Assembly: GCA_963755075.1 (NCBI GenBank)
Contig: CAVWKL010000115.1
Coordinates: 23,744-87,743 of the forward strand
Direction: 5' to 3'
Source of the DNA: Roseiarcus sp963755075
Lineage (GTDB): Bacteria > Pseudomonadota > Alphaproteobacteria > Rhizobiales > Beijerinckiaceae
Length of the DNA: 64,000 nucleotides
Within the stretch, counting starts at the first letter, position 1. Every line of letters begins with the position of its first letter. The translations under genes and the position numbers were made by a program. Below, piece after piece: positions 7,830-17,172 of the stretch. Below the pieces are notes generated by a model. That model was not told the DNA's origin. It ran no database searches and worked only from the letters and a program-made list of their open reading frames with translations.

Positions 7830-9086
7830 TCAATCGAAAAGCTTCTGCGCGTGGAGAAGCGCGTCGGCGAGCGCGTCGACCTCGGCGCGGGTGTTGTAGA
7901 GCGCGAACGAGGCGCGGCAGGTGGAGGTCTCGCCGAAGCGCTGCAGCAGCGGCATGGCGCAATGCGTGCCGGCGCGCACCGCGACGCCGGCGCGGTCGAT
8001 GATCGTCGCCACGTCATGGGCGTGCGCGCCTTGCATGGTGAAGGCGACGATCGGTCCCTTGCCCGGCGCCCTGCCGATGATGCGCAGCGCGTTGATCGCG
8101 CCGAGCCGCTCATGGGCGTAGGCGTTGAGGGCCGCCTCGTGCGCGCCGATGCGGGCGCGCCCGACGCCTTCGATGTAGTCGAGCGCGGCGGCGAGCCCGA
8201 CCGCCTGGGCGATCGGGGGCGTGCCCGCCTCGAAGCGGTAGGGCGGCTTGTTGTAGGTGACCGTGTCGAGCGTGACGTCCTCGATCATCTCGCCCCCGCC
8301 GTTGAAGGGCGCCAGCGCCTCCAGCATCGCCCGCTTGCCGTAGAGCGCGCCGATGCCGGTCGGGCCGCAGAGCTTGTGGCCGGTGACGACGTAGAAGTCG
8401 ACGTCGAGATCGCGCACGTCGACCTCGAGATGCACCGCGCCCTGCGAGCCGTCGACCAGCACCGGCACGCCGTGGGCGTGGGCGATGCGGGCGATCGCCT
8501 TGATCGGCGGCGCGGTGCCGAGAACGTTCGACATCTGGGTGATGGCGACGATCTTGGTGCGCTTGGTCAGCGCCTGTTCGAAAGCCTCGAGCGAAAACGA
8601 GCCGTCGTCGGCGACGTCGACCCATTTGATCACCGCGCCCTTGCGCTCGCGATGAAAATGCCAGGGCACGATGTTGGAATGGTGCTCCATCACCGAGAGG
8701 ACGATTTCGTCGCCTTCGCCGATATGGGCAAGCCCATAGCTCGCCGCGACCAGGTTGATCGCCTCGGTCGCCGATCGGGTGAAGACGATTTCCTCGGCCG
8801 AGGCGGCGTTGAGGAAGCGGCGCACGCTCTCGCGCGCCGCCTCATAGGCCTCCGTCGCCGCATTGGCGAGATAATGCAGGCCGCGATGGACGTTGGCGTA
8901 TTCGTGCTCGTAGAAATGGGCGAGGCGATCGATGACGGCGCGCGGCTTCTGCGCCGAGGCGGCGTTGTCGAGATAGACCAGCGGCTTGCCGTAGGGCCGC
9001 TCGGCGAGGATGGGAAAATCGGCGCGGATCGCCTCGACGTCGTAGGGGGCGAGGCCCGCGGCGGATGGGGTCTGGCGGATCGTCAT
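7830..9086 (-). CDS. sufS: SufS cysteine desulfurase
   Basis: 418 residues; a PLP-dependent class V aminotransferase-fold enzyme that takes sulfur from L-cysteine. The PLP lysine is K238 in 'VVTGHKLCGPTG', and the catalytic persulfide cysteine is C376 in 'VRAGTHCAMP'. 'MEHHSNIVPW' and 'VDGSQGAVH' hold the cofactor-stacking His and the Asp. The start overlaps the end of sufD by four bases (ATGA), indicating translational coupling, and the upstream frame extension has no role. Length matches group II SufS. Confidence 0.96.
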   Translation of the reverse strand: MTIRQTPSAAGLAPYDVEAIRADFPILAERPYGKPLVYLDNAASAQKPRAVIDRLAHFYEHEYANVHRGLHYLANAATEAYEAARESVRRFLNAASAEEIVFTRSATEAINLVAASYGLAHIGEGDEIVLSVMEHHSNIVPWHFHRERKGAVIKWVDVADDGSFSLEAFEQALTKRTKIVAITQMSNVLGTAPPIKAIARIAHAHGVPVLVDGSQGAVHLEVDVRDLDVDFYVVTGHKLCGPTGIGALYGKRAMLEALAPFNGGGEMIEDVTLDTVTYNKPPYRFEAGTPPIAQAVGLAAALDYIEGVGRARIGAHEAALNAYAHERLGAINALRIIGRAPGKGPIVAFTMQGAHAHDVATIIDRAGVAVRAGTHCAMPLLQRFGETSTCRASFALYNTRAEVDALADALLHAQKLFD

Positions 9087-10357
9087 GAGGCGGCTCCGGC
9101 GCGCCGGGCGAGCCAAGCGCGGGTCATCGCCAAAAGGATCTCGGCAAGCCCGGCCTCGCCGACGCGGCCGATCGCCTCGGCGGCGAAGGCCTCCAACAGC
9201 ATCGCTTCGGCCTCGCTCCTCGCCAGCCCCCGCGCCTGCAAATAGAAGAGCTGCTCGGGATCGAGCCCGCCGACGGTTGCGCCATGGCCGCAGACGACGT
9301 CGTCGGCGAGAATCTCGAGTTCCGGCTTGTTGTTCATCGCCGCATAGGGCGACAGCAGGATCGCCTGCGACTTCATCGCGCCGTCGGTCTTCTGCGCGCC
9401 GGGCTTGACGATGACTTTGCCCTGAAACACGCCGACCCCGTCGTCGGCGACGATGTGCCGGAAGAATTCCCGGCTCTCGCCCCTACGGGCGGCGTGGACG
9501 ACTTCGAGCGTCGTGTCGGCCTGGCGGCGCCCCTCGATCAGCGCGAGGCCGCCGAGCCCGATTCGCGCCTGCTCGCCGGCCAGCGCGGCGAAGATCTGGC
9601 GCCGGGTCAGCGCGCCGCCGGCGACGAAGCCGAAGGCGTCGAGCTCGGCGCGCGCCGCCAGATCGGCGACGAGACTTTCCACATGCAAGCCGGCGTCGTC
9701 CTCGATCGAGGCGACATGGGCGGCCTTGGCCCCCGCCGCCAGGGCGATCCAGGTGGAAACGTTGCGCTGCGCGCTGGAGGCCGCGCCGACGAAGCGCTCG
9801 ATGAGGCTGGCGCTTGCCCCGGGGCCGAGCGTGAGGGCAAGACGCGAATAGACCGACTTCGCGCCGGGGGAAAGACAATGGACGATCTCGATGAGCGGCG
9901 CCTGCGCGCCCGCCTCGATCGTCAGCGCGCAGCCCCCCAGCGTGAGGGCGAAGTTGAGCGCCAGCATCGCGTCGGCGCCGTCGGGCGCCGGCGTCTCCGG
10001 CGCGGCGGGAGCCAGCGCGACGCCGGCCGGCGGCGCATCCGACAGCGCCGCGGCGAAGCGCCCGTCGAGCATGACGAGCCGCGCGCCGCCGGCGCGCGCG
10101 AGCGAGGCAAGCGCTTGTCGCGCCGCCGCGATCGCCGACGCGTCGGGAGTCTCGGCGAGCGGGGCGGCGCTCGTCAGCGCGGCGCGAACGTCGGTATAGT
10201 GCCAGGCTTCGACCCGGCGCGTCGGCAGTCCGGCCTCCTCGAAGCGGCCGAACGCCGCCGCGAGCCACGGCGACGGCGCCGCGCCGCGCAGGGCGGCGAA
10301 TTGCTCGGCGAGCCTCGTTTCGGCGGCGGTCTTGGCGATGGCGCGATGCAAGGTCAT
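9083..10357 (-). CDS. sufD: SufD, Fe-S scaffold complex subunit
   Basis: 424 residues, a beta-helix protein of the SufBCD scaffold. The C-terminal region carries the conserved pattern 'IVKPGAQKTDGAMKSQAILL' and 'ADDVVCGHGATVGGLDPEQL', the latter with the Cys and His equivalent to the conserved SufD GHGAT-type His. The N-terminal half is variable, as usual. It follows sufC by seven bases and overlaps sufS by four. It acts with SufB and the ATPase SufC in de novo cluster assembly. Confidence 0.95.
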   Translation of the reverse strand: MTLHRAIAKTAAETRLAEQFAALRGAAPSPWLAAAFGRFEEAGLPTRRVEAWHYTDVRAALTSAAPLAETPDASAIAAARQALASLARAGGARLVMLDGRFAAALSDAPPAGVALAPAAPETPAPDGADAMLALNFALTLGGCALTIEAGAQAPLIEIVHCLSPGAKSVYSRLALTLGPGASASLIERFVGAASSAQRNVSTWIALAAGAKAAHVASIEDDAGLHVESLVADLAARAELDAFGFVAGGALTRRQIFAALAGEQARIGLGGLALIEGRRQADTTLEVVHAARRGESREFFRHIVADDGVGVFQGKVIVKPGAQKTDGAMKSQAILLSPYAAMNNKPELEILADDVVCGHGATVGGLDPEQLFYLQARGLARSEAEAMLLEAFAAEAIGRVGEAGLAEILLAMTRAWLARRAGAAS

Positions 10358-10364
10358 GCCGCTC

Positions 10365-11114
10365 TCACGCCGCCTCGCCGGTGAAGTCGCGGTAGCCGTT
10401 GCGCTCCAGCTCGAGCGCCAGCTCGGGGCCGCCTGACTTGACGATGCGGCCTCTCGCCATGACGTGCACCACGTCCGGCTTGATGTACTCCAAGAGCCGC
10501 TGGTAGTGCGTGATGATGAGAAAGGACCGCTTGGGGTCGCGCAGCGCGTTGACGCCCTCGGCGACGACGCGCAGCGCGTCGATGTCGAGCCCGGAGTCGG
10601 TCTCGTCGAGCACGCCGAGGCGCGGCGCGAGCAGCGTCATCTGCAGAATCTCCATGCGCTTCTTCTCGCCGCCGGAAAAGCCGACGTTGAGCGGGCGCTT
10701 GAGCATGTCCGGATCGATGCTCAAATTCTTCGCCGCGCCGCGCACCGCGCGCAAGAAATCGGGCGTCGTCAGGTCGGCCTCGCCCCGCCGGCGCCGCTGC
10801 GCGTTGAGCGCGGCCTTCAGGAACGTCATCGTCGCGACGCCGGGAATCTCGATCGGATACTGAAAGGCGAGGAACACGCCCTTGGCGGCGCGCGCGTCGG
10901 GCTCGAGCCCCAGAACGCTTTCGCCCTCGAGGAGAACCTCGCCCGACGTCACCTCATAGTCCGGCTTGCCCGCGATGACGTAGGACAGCGTCGACTTGCC
11001 CGAGCCGTTCGGCCCCATGATCGCCGCGACTTCGCCGGTCGCCACGCTGAGGCTCAGGCCGTCGAGGATCGACTTGCCGTGGATGGAGACGCTGAGGTTT
11101 TTGACTTCAAGCAT
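10365..11114 (-). CDS. sufC: SufC, ATPase of the SufBCD complex
   Basis: 249 residues from ATG 11114. An ABC-type ATPase with Walker A GPNGSGKST at 34-42, the signature 'GFSGGEKKRMEI', Walker B 'LGVLDETDSGLDI' and the switch 'IITHYQRLL'. The start is supported by the identical first seven codons found in a displaced copy at 12659. The upstream gene here is not sufB but a secreted protein, because foreign genes separate sufC from sufB. The region upstream of this ATG lacks a strong ribosome-binding site (gaaagaactttt), so expression may be altered compared with the original operon. Confidence 0.96.
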   Translation of the reverse strand: MLEVKNLSVSIHGKSILDGLSLSVATGEVAAIMGPNGSGKSTLSYVIAGKPDYEVTSGEVLLEGESVLGLEPDARAAKGVFLAFQYPIEIPGVATMTFLKAALNAQRRRRGEADLTTPDFLRAVRGAAKNLSIDPDMLKRPLNVGFSGGEKKRMEILQMTLLAPRLGVLDETDSGLDIDALRVVAEGVNALRDPKRSFLIITHYQRLLEYIKPDVVHVMARGRIVKSGGPELALELERNGYRDFTGEAA

Positions 11115-11115
11115 G
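11094..11115. repeat. sufC 5' end, direct repeat copy A
   Basis: A 22-base identity with 12639-12660 covering the sufC start codon and codons 2-7 (MLEVKNL). This copy belongs to the intact sufC gene; the other belongs to the chimeric remnant. Confidence 0.85.
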
Positions 11116-11240
11116 AAAAGTTCTTTCGGTTTCACTCTTCACTGTCGAGACAACCGAGTGCAACTTTGCGGCGAATTGATCGTCGCCGCCATCGCGGGGG
11201 GCCACGTGGGCAAAATTGTCGAGGAAAGACCAAGCCTCAG

Positions 11241-11717
11241 TCATTTAATCGACCCCTCGTTTTTCGGTTGCGGAAGAACCCTCGCGTAGTCGCACATGTT
11301 GACGGCGTAGGCCCCGTCCACGCCATCTATTCTGGTGACCGCCACATCGGCTTGGCGATCCCAACCGATCGAGGCGAGAAACAAACCCGGTATCCCGCAA
11401 TCGCCGAGTCCGAATCCCGTGTAGACATCGATTGCGCCGGAAAGATTCCCCTTCAAGGTCTCGTCGATTTGCATCCGCGCGTACACGCCGGGGGGTTGCG
11501 CGACCGCCTGCGACCGCATCGCGACAATCTTGCCCCGAACGATGTCCGCCGCTTTCGCAAATTGTCGCGACGCTCGCTGTTCATCGGTAATCGGCTTCCC
11601 GCCGTCGATCGCCATCATGTCCAAGCACGAGCACGCGACCGCGGGCGCCGCATTGGTCACCGCTGCGACAATCGTCGAAACGCCAATCAGGAGCGCAAGA
11701 GCGGGCGACGCCGTCAT
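11241..11717 (-). CDS. Secreted cysteine-containing protein of unknown function
   Basis: 158 residues with a signal peptide (about residues 1-28, ending AAPAVA) and a mature N terminus starting C-S-C. A Cys-x-Cys at the mature N terminus, followed by 'ASRQFAKAADIVRGKIVAM' and a beta-rich remainder with two further cysteines ('GLGDCGIP' and 'VNMCDYAR'), is the pattern of TIMP/NTR-like or 'CSC' secreted proteins. I cannot assign a function. Its start overlaps the stop of the HEPN gene by four bases, so the three genes MNT, HEPN and this one form one cassette inserted in the suf operon. Confidence 0.6.
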   Translation of the reverse strand: MTASPALALLIGVSTIVAAVTNAAPAVACSCLDMMAIDGGKPITDEQRASRQFAKAADIVRGKIVAMRSQAVAQPPGVYARMQIDETLKGNLSGAIDVYTGFGLGDCGIPGLFLASIGWDRQADVAVTRIDGVDGAYAVNMCDYARVLPQPKNEGSIK

Positions 11718-12136
11718 TCCTTCCCCGCTTTCTCGCCCCGTGCGGCGACAAAACTCTCAACGGCGGTCCGCAGCGCCACAAGCCGTTCTTGTCGAGCTTG
11801 CAAAACGGCGGACGACACGTTCGGGGCGTCGCCCGAACCGCTCGGATAGCGAAACCGCGTCGCTGCGGAACTCCATTCTTCCACCGCAAGAAACTCAGAC
11901 CGCACCGCGTTGTCCGCATCCAACAAGTCGATCAACGTTCTCAGATTGTGCGTCGGTCCCGCCGGAATTCCCTCAACTTCAAGCACGGCGCGAAGCAGTT
12001 TCTCAGCGGCCTGTTGCTGAAAAAACGCGCTCTGCCTGGGCAAGGGTTGCAACAACATCTCGGCGGCTTTCATTTCCTCACTGGCCAGCGTCAAGAAAGT
12101 GGCGATACGCCGGCGTCGAAGGCCCGAAGCGGTCAT
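11714..12136 (-). CDS. HEPN-domain protein, partner of the nucleotidyltransferase
   Basis: 140 residues. The four-helix HEPN pattern is seen in 'FLTLASEEMKAAEMLL', 'SAFFQQQAAEKLLRAVLEVEG' and 'THNLRTLIDLLD', with the conserved Ala-Glu-Lys-x-Leu and His-Asn/Asp-Leu motifs of PF05168-type proteins. In MNT/HEPN modules the HEPN protein is the toxin or effector and may be modified by the MNT partner. It overlaps the MNT stop by four bases and is coupled to the secreted protein downstream. Assignment as toxin-antitoxin is by family and context. Confidence 0.8.
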   Translation of the reverse strand: MTASGLRRRRIATFLTLASEEMKAAEMLLQPLPRQSAFFQQQAAEKLLRAVLEVEGIPAGPTHNLRTLIDLLDADNAVRSEFLAVEEWSSAATRFRYPSGSGDAPNVSSAVLQARQERLVALRTAVESFVAARGEKAGKE

Positions 12137-12492
12137 GGCGCGGCCGCTTCGTACACCTTGCGCCCCTCGCTCACCACGTGCGTGATAAATGACGTGTCAA
12201 GCGAAAGCGCCTCTTCGAAATCCTCCGCGGCGCAGGGTACGACGTCGCACCCGATCCCCATTCCATTCAAAGGCCGATCGACTTTCTCGTAGTCGTTCGA
12301 ACCAAGATTGGCTCCCGGCTTGCCGACGACCAGTAGATCGAAATCGCTGTCTGGCCGCGCTTCGCCCCGCGCGCGCGAACCGAAAAGCCAGATCGCGCCT
12401 GGATCGATCGCGCCCACGATCCGAGCGACGATCGCCTGAAGCGCCTCCCGCTCCGTCGCGAACCGCCCGAAATTTGCGCGAACCGCGCTCAT
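12133..12492 (-). CDS. MNT nucleotidyltransferase-domain protein
   Basis: 119 residues with the minimal nucleotidyltransferase signature G38-S39-R-A-R-G...D50-F-D52 (GS-x10-DxD), plus a following acidic pair region 'CDVVP'. In MntA/HepT-type systems such a protein transfers nucleotides to the HEPN toxin. Its ATG at 12492 overlaps the stop of the duplicated sufB tail (TCATCC junction), exactly as the cupin gene overlaps the real sufB stop. So it sits where the cupin gene sits in the other copy. Confidence 0.85.
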   Translation of the reverse strand: MSAVRANFGRFATEREALQAIVARIVGAIDPGAIWLFGSRARGEARPDSDFDLLVVGKPGANLGSNDYEKVDRPLNGMGIGCDVVPCAAEDFEEALSLDTSFITHVVSEGRKVYEAAAP

Positions 12493-12638
12493 CCGACGCT
12501 CCCCTCCAAGGAAATCGCGATCAGCTTCTGCGCCTCGACCGCGAACTCCATCGGCAATTGCTGCAGCACGTCGCGCACGAAGCCGTTGACGATCACCGGC
12601 GTCATCACTTCGGCCGAGAGGCCGCGCTGCAAGCAGCA
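12489..12638. repeat. Duplicated sufB 3' end, copy 2
   Basis: About 150 bases nearly identical to 13169-13318 (copy 1, the real sufB end). Both copies end with the same stop codon overlapping the ATG of the following gene (MNT here, cupin there). Confidence 0.9.
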
Positions 12639-12659
12639 GAGGTTTTTGACTTCAAGCAT
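12489..12659 (-). pseudogene. Chimeric remnant: sufC first 7 codons fused in frame to sufB last ~49 codons
   Basis: A 56-codon open frame. It starts MLEVKNL, identical to SufC, then continues 'CCLQRGLSAEVMTP' and the rest of the SufB C terminus, ending 'LEGSVG' like true SufB. The DNA of the tail (12489-12638) repeats 13169-13318 with about eight differences, clustered near codons 17-21 and the last few codons. It shows a junction between two copies of the sufB-to-sufC interval. Probably no function. Confidence 0.85.
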
Positions 12660-12660
12660 G
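12639..12660. repeat. sufC 5' end, direct repeat copy B
   Basis: A 22-base copy of the sufC start (see 11094-11115). It lies 12 bases after the cupin stop codon, which is where an ancestral sufC start would be expected. Confidence 0.85.
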
Positions 12661-12671
12661 GCGCGCGTCTC

Positions 12672-13172
12672 TCATGTCTCGCCGTCGAAGTAGTCGACGC
12701 CGCTGTCCATTCGGCCGACAAAGCGAATTCCGCCTTCGTGCGGCTTGCCCCAGTGGAACCGGGACGTGACGGCGAATTTGCCCGAGTCGGGATATTCGCA
12801 GACATCGCTTACCGGCTTGTCGGATATGCCCAGATATTTCAGCTCGGCCTCGCCGGTGTTGAGGATCTGATGCGCGAGCGCCGCGCCCTTGCCCGCCGGC
12901 GCGGCGAGCACGTCGCCGGCGCGGATCGGATAGCGCTCGGCGCCGAAGCGATATTCGCCCGTTCCCTCGAGGATGACGAACAACTCATTGGCGTTGTGAT
13001 GCACGTGGAACGGAAAGGCCTTCTTCCCCGGCGGCACGATGGTGACCATGCAGCCGAGGCCGCCTGCGCCGATCAGCTCGCCGATCGCGGCGATCCTGGC
13101 GGAAAAGGCGCCGTTCGCGCCCCCGACCTCGCGCAGCGGCGCGTCGGCGACGTTGATGACGGGCTTCGTCAT
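12672..13172 (-). CDS. Cupin-domain protein in the suf operon
   Basis: 166 residues. A single cupin barrel: the first motif is 'FPFHVHHNANELFVILEGTG' with metal-ligand candidates H56, H58 and E63, and the second is 'AGDVLAAPAG...HQILN'. The ATG at 13172 overlaps the sufB stop by four bases, so it is translationally coupled to sufB. The last 40 residues include 'GIRFVGRMDSGVDYFDGE', similar to cupins of mannose-6-phosphate-isomerase type in other proteobacteria. The substrate and the reason for its place in a suf operon are unknown. Confidence 0.85.
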   Translation of the reverse strand: MTKPVINVADAPLREVGGANGAFSARIAAIGELIGAGGLGCMVTIVPPGKKAFPFHVHHNANELFVILEGTGEYRFGAERYPIRAGDVLAAPAGKGAALAHQILNTGEAELKYLGISDKPVSDVCEYPDSGKFAVTSRFHWGKPHEGGIRFVGRMDSGVDYFDGET

Positions 13173-14639
13173 CCGACGCTCCCCTCCAGCGAAATCGCGA
13201 TCAGCTTCTGCGCCTCGACCGCGAACTCCATCGGCAATTGCTGCAGCACGTCGCGCACGAAGCCGTTGACGATCAGCGCCGTCGCCTCCTCGGCCGAGAG
13301 GCCGCGCTGCAAGCAATAGAAGAGCTGGTCGTCGGAAATTTTCGAGGTCGTCGCCTCGTGCTCGAACACGGCGGAGGAATTCTTCGCCTCGATGTAGGGC
13401 ACGGTGTGGGCGCCGCACTGATCGCCGATCAGCAGCGAGTCGCAATTGGTGAAATTGCGCGCGCCGGTGGCGAGCCGGTGCGCCGAGACCTGGCCGCGAT
13501 AGGTGTTTTGCGATTTGCCGGCGGAGATGCCTTTGGAGATGATGCGGCTGGTGGTGTTCTTGCCGAGATGAATCATCTTGGTGCCGCTGTCGACCTGCTG
13601 GCGCCCGTTGGAAATCGCGATCGAATAGAATTCGCCGCGCGAGGACTCGCCGCGCAGGATGCAGGAGGGATATTTCCAGGTGATCGCCGATCCCGTCTCG
13701 ACCTGCGTCCAGGAAATCTTCGCCCGCGCGCCGCGGCAATCGCCCCTCTTGGTGACGAAATTATAGATGCCGCCCTTGCCTTCGGCGTCGCCCGGATACC
13801 AATTCTGCACCGTCGAATATTTGATCTCGGCGTCCTCGTGGGCGATGAGTTCGACCACCGCGGCGTGCAGCTGGTTCTCGTCGCGCTTGGGCGCGGTGCA
13901 GCCCTCGAGGTAGCTGACGTAAGCGCCTTTGTCGGCGATGATCAGGGTGCGCTCGAATTGGCCGGTGTTCTGCTCGTTGATGCGAAAATAGGTCGAAAGC
14001 TCCATCGGACAGCGCACGCCCGGCGGCACGTAGACGAACGAGCCGTCGGAAAAGACCGCCGAATTGAGCGTGGCGTAGAAGTTGTCGGTCGGCGGCACGA
14101 CGGAGCCGAGATAGGCTTTCACGATCTCGGGGTGATTGAGCGCCGCCTCCGAGAACGAGCAGAAGATCACGCCGGCCTTGGCGAGCTCGGCCTTGAACGT
14201 CGTCGCCACGGACACCGAATCGAACACCGCGTCGACCGCGACCCTCGACCCTTCGACGCCGGCCAAGATTTCGCTGTTCGACCAGCGGGATGCCGAGCTT
14301 GGCGTAGGTTCGCAGGAGCTCGGGGTCGACGTCGTCGAGCGATTTCGGCCCGGGCGTGGATTTCGGCGCCGAGAAATAATAGAGGTCCTGGAAGTCGATC
14401 TCGGGATAATCGACGCGCGCCCAATGCGGCGTCTCCATCGTCAGCCAGCGCCGGTAGGCCTCCAGGCGCCAGTCCAGCAGCCATTGCGGCTCGCGCTTCT
14501 TCTCGGAAATGAACCGGACGATGTCTTCGCTGAGACCTTTGGGCGCCTTGTCGGACTGAATGTCCGTTACGAAGCCGTATTTATAAGCGTCGACGTCAAT
14601 CGAACGAACGCGGTCGACCGTCTCTCGGACTGCCGCCAT
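13169..14639 (-). CDS. sufB: SufB scaffold subunit, with a one-base frameshift
   Basis: Two overlapping frames together give a full SufB. The N-terminal part from ATG 14639 (about 122 codons) ends in 'GIPLVEQ'. The rest continues in another frame with 'ILAGVEGSRVAVDAVFDSVSV'. Dropping one base at about 14273 joins them as 'EQEILAGVEG', the expected family sequence, and gives 489 residues. Conserved items include 'VPPGVRCPMELSTYFRIN', 'DKGAYVSYLEGCTAP' and the C-terminal 'NSSAVFEHEATTSKI' with the Cys/His/Glu region used for cluster assembly. The extra base is probably a sequence error because SufB is normally essential. First gene of the suf operon. Confidence 0.92.
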
Positions 14640-14718
14640 GGGACTTCTCCTCGCCTGGACGGTTTCAAGGACCGTCGGTGGGGGTCAAAAACGATGCGCC
14701 AACGACCTCTCGCCCGCC

Positions 14719-15087
14719 TCAGGGCTCCGGCCTGTGGCAGACGGCTTCTATATTGTGTCCGTCGGGGTCGATTGCAAACGCCCCGTAATAGTTCGGATGA
14801 TAGTGCGGGCGCAAGCCCGGCGCGCCATTATCCCTTGCTCCGGCGCCGAGCGCCGCGGCGTGGAACCCGTCGACCTCGGCGTGATTTCTCGCGCCGAAGG
14901 CCAGATGCAGGGGCGAGGCCGGCGGATCGCCCTGGCTGAACCAGAATTGCGGCTTACCGTCGCGGCCCATGCCGACGTGGCCGGCGAACTCCATCGCCAC
15001 GCCGACGCCGAGCGGCGCCAAGGCGGCGATATAGAACTTTCGGCTCGCCTCCACGTCCTTCACCTTAAAGCCGATATGATCGAGCAT
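14719..15087 (-). CDS. Glyoxalase/VOC-family protein
   Basis: 122 residues of vicinal-oxygen-chelate fold: start 'MLDHIGFKVKDVEASRKFY', middle 'LHLAFGARNHAEVDGFHAAA' and end 'YYGAFAIDPDGHNIEAVCH'. Metal-ligand candidates are H4, the His of 'LHLAF' and the Glu of 'NIEAV'. Single-domain VOC proteins of this type include lyases and antibiotic-binding proteins; the substrate is unknown. It has a good GGAGG ribosome-binding site before ATG 15087 and lies upstream-adjacent to the sufB promoter region. Confidence 0.8.
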   Translation of the reverse strand: MLDHIGFKVKDVEASRKFYIAALAPLGVGVAMEFAGHVGMGRDGKPQFWFSQGDPPASPLHLAFGARNHAEVDGFHAAALGAGARDNGAPGLRPHYHPNYYGAFAIDPDGHNIEAVCHRPEP

Positions 15088-15249
15088 CGTCGCCGACCTC
15101 CGCCCATCCCGCCGTCGCCGGAGTCATTATGAACCGCCGAGACCATCGCGCAAGCGCGCTGCCGCCTTGCCGCATCGGCGCTCCGAGGGCGGTGTTTTCG
15201 CGCCGTCGGCAGCGCGAGGGCGGGATCGGCGGCCCCGGTCTTGTCCGGC

Positions 15250-16948
15250 TCAGCGCGGCTCGAAGGCGTCGCCGGTGTACTCGCCGCGCAGCCGGCAGAC
15301 GATCTTGCGCAGGTCGAGGTGCGCCATGCGCGGCTCCGGTTCGGCGAGCGCCCCCAGCGCTGCGGCGCGCGCCGCCTCCAGCCGGTAATCGCCGAATTTC
15401 ATCCGCATCGGCGTGGCGATCGCCTCGCCGAAGGCGATCGCTTCGCGGTCGGCGATCGACGACAGGAATGCGATCGTGCTCGCCGAGGAGACGCCGACCG
15501 CCGAGCGGATGATCGCCTTGTCGCGCTCGTTGGCGAGGCGCATGGCGAACATCGTCGAACATTGCGAAAGCACGGTCGCGTCGAGTTCCGAGGGGCGCTG
15601 CGTGACCACCCCGAGCGAGACGCCGTACTTGCGTCCCTCCTTGGCGATGCGGCCGATGGCCTGGCGGGTCGGCCCGAACGCCTGCGATTGATCGGTGGGG
15701 ATGTAGCGATGGGCCTCTTCGCACACCAGCGCGATCTCGTAGCTCCCCTCGCTCCACAGCGCGATTTCGAACGCCATGCGCGCGAGCACCGAGACCAGCG
15801 AATTGACGACCTCGTTGGGAAGGCCCGCGAATTGCATGATCGTCACCGGCGCGCCGGCCTTCGGCAGGCGGAAGATGCGCGCAAGGACCTTGGCCATGTT
15901 GTCTTCGACGACGACTCTGCCGAACATGAAACGGTAACGCGGGTCGCGGCTCAGCGTTTCCAGCCGGTATTTCAGCGCGCGAAGATCCGAGCGCGGATAG
16001 CGCTGGTCGAGCTTGCCGAGCCATTCGTCGATGATGCTGCACCATGTCGGCGACGCGATAAGGCACCGGCGTATCGGCGCTGATCCAGGCGACGTCGGCG
16101 CCGGGGTTGCGGCGCAACGGACTCGAGGCGATCAGCGAGGCGGAGCTGGCGGTGAACTGCGCCTTGGCGGTCTTGATGACGTCGTAGAGCGCGTCGATTT
16201 CGTCGGAATTCGGCTTCCGGCCGGTGTAGATGATGTCGGCGATTTCCTCGAACTTGAACATCCAGTAGGGAAGCTCGAGGTTGTCGGAATGGAGCACGAC
16301 GGAATCGGTGGGAAAATTGCGGGCGTATTCGTTGTGCGGATCGATGATCAGCACCCGCAGTTTCGGCCGCGAGGCCAGGCACTTCTTCAGCAGCATCGAC
16401 ACCGCGGTGGTCTTGCCGACGCCGGTCGATCCGATCACCGCGAAGTGCCGACTGACGAGTTCGTCGACGCTGACCGAGGCGGGAACCGATTCGTTTTGGG
16501 TCAGGCGGCCGATTTCGACGCCTTGAACGCCGCGAAACGTATAGATCGCCTTGAGATCGTCGGCGCGCATGCGATGAGCGACCGCGCCGAGGACGGGATA
16601 GGAACGAATGCCGCGATAAAACAGCGGCGCTCCGGACTCGTCGTCGACGATCTCGCCGTTCAGTTCGATCTTGACGTAGACGACGTTGACCTCGCTTGCG
16701 TGCCAAAGGCTATTGGCCGTCGACAGTTCGCAGACCACGCCGACAAGTCGCGAACTTTGATGCACGATCGAGATGAGATGGCCGACCGACCAATGTTCGC
16801 CGCCTTCGTCTTGCGTCATTTGGCAGGCGATGACGCCTTCGGTGCCGTTCAGCGACACCAGGCGGCCGATTTCGCGATCGAGGCCCGGCGCCCGCCTCTC
16901 ATGCATGGGAAGGACGGCGGCTCGGCTGGGCGACAATTCCAGTTTCAT
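15250..16948 (-). CDS. HerA/FtsK-type ATPase (DUF87), one-base frameshift
   Basis: The gene starts at ATG 16948 and is open in one frame to about 16040, then continues in another frame to the stop at 15250. Removing one base near 16039 joins '...YRVADMV' to 'SIIDEWLGKLDQRYP' and gives 565 residues. The N-terminal HAS-barrel is followed by Walker A 'GSTGVGKTT' (173-181), and the second half has 'EIALVCEEAHRYIP' (Walker B) and 'VVTQRPSELD' (sensor). HerA-like ATPases are hexameric motors; some pump DNA with the nuclease NurA, which is not present here. The frameshift is probably a sequence error. Confidence 0.85.
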
Positions 16949-17172
16949 TGCGGGTCCCTGTCCGCTTGCGGCTTCGAACGAGCCGGGCTGCGCCCGGCGG
17001 CGTCGCGGCGCGATTCGAAGCCCGGCGGCCTGCGGCGCGGTCCAATGGTCGGCGGCGCATTAAACGGCCGAATTCGTAAACAAACGCTTTTCGCCGGCGT
17101 CAGGCGCGATCGGGCAATCTCGAAGTTTCAACATCTTGCGCCCGCGGACGGGGCCCTGCGCGCCGGCGCGGT

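Noticed and set aside
11094..12660. Transposon insertion with terminal inverted repeats
   Set aside because: The repeats are direct copies of suf gene ends, not inverted repeats, and no transposase is present.
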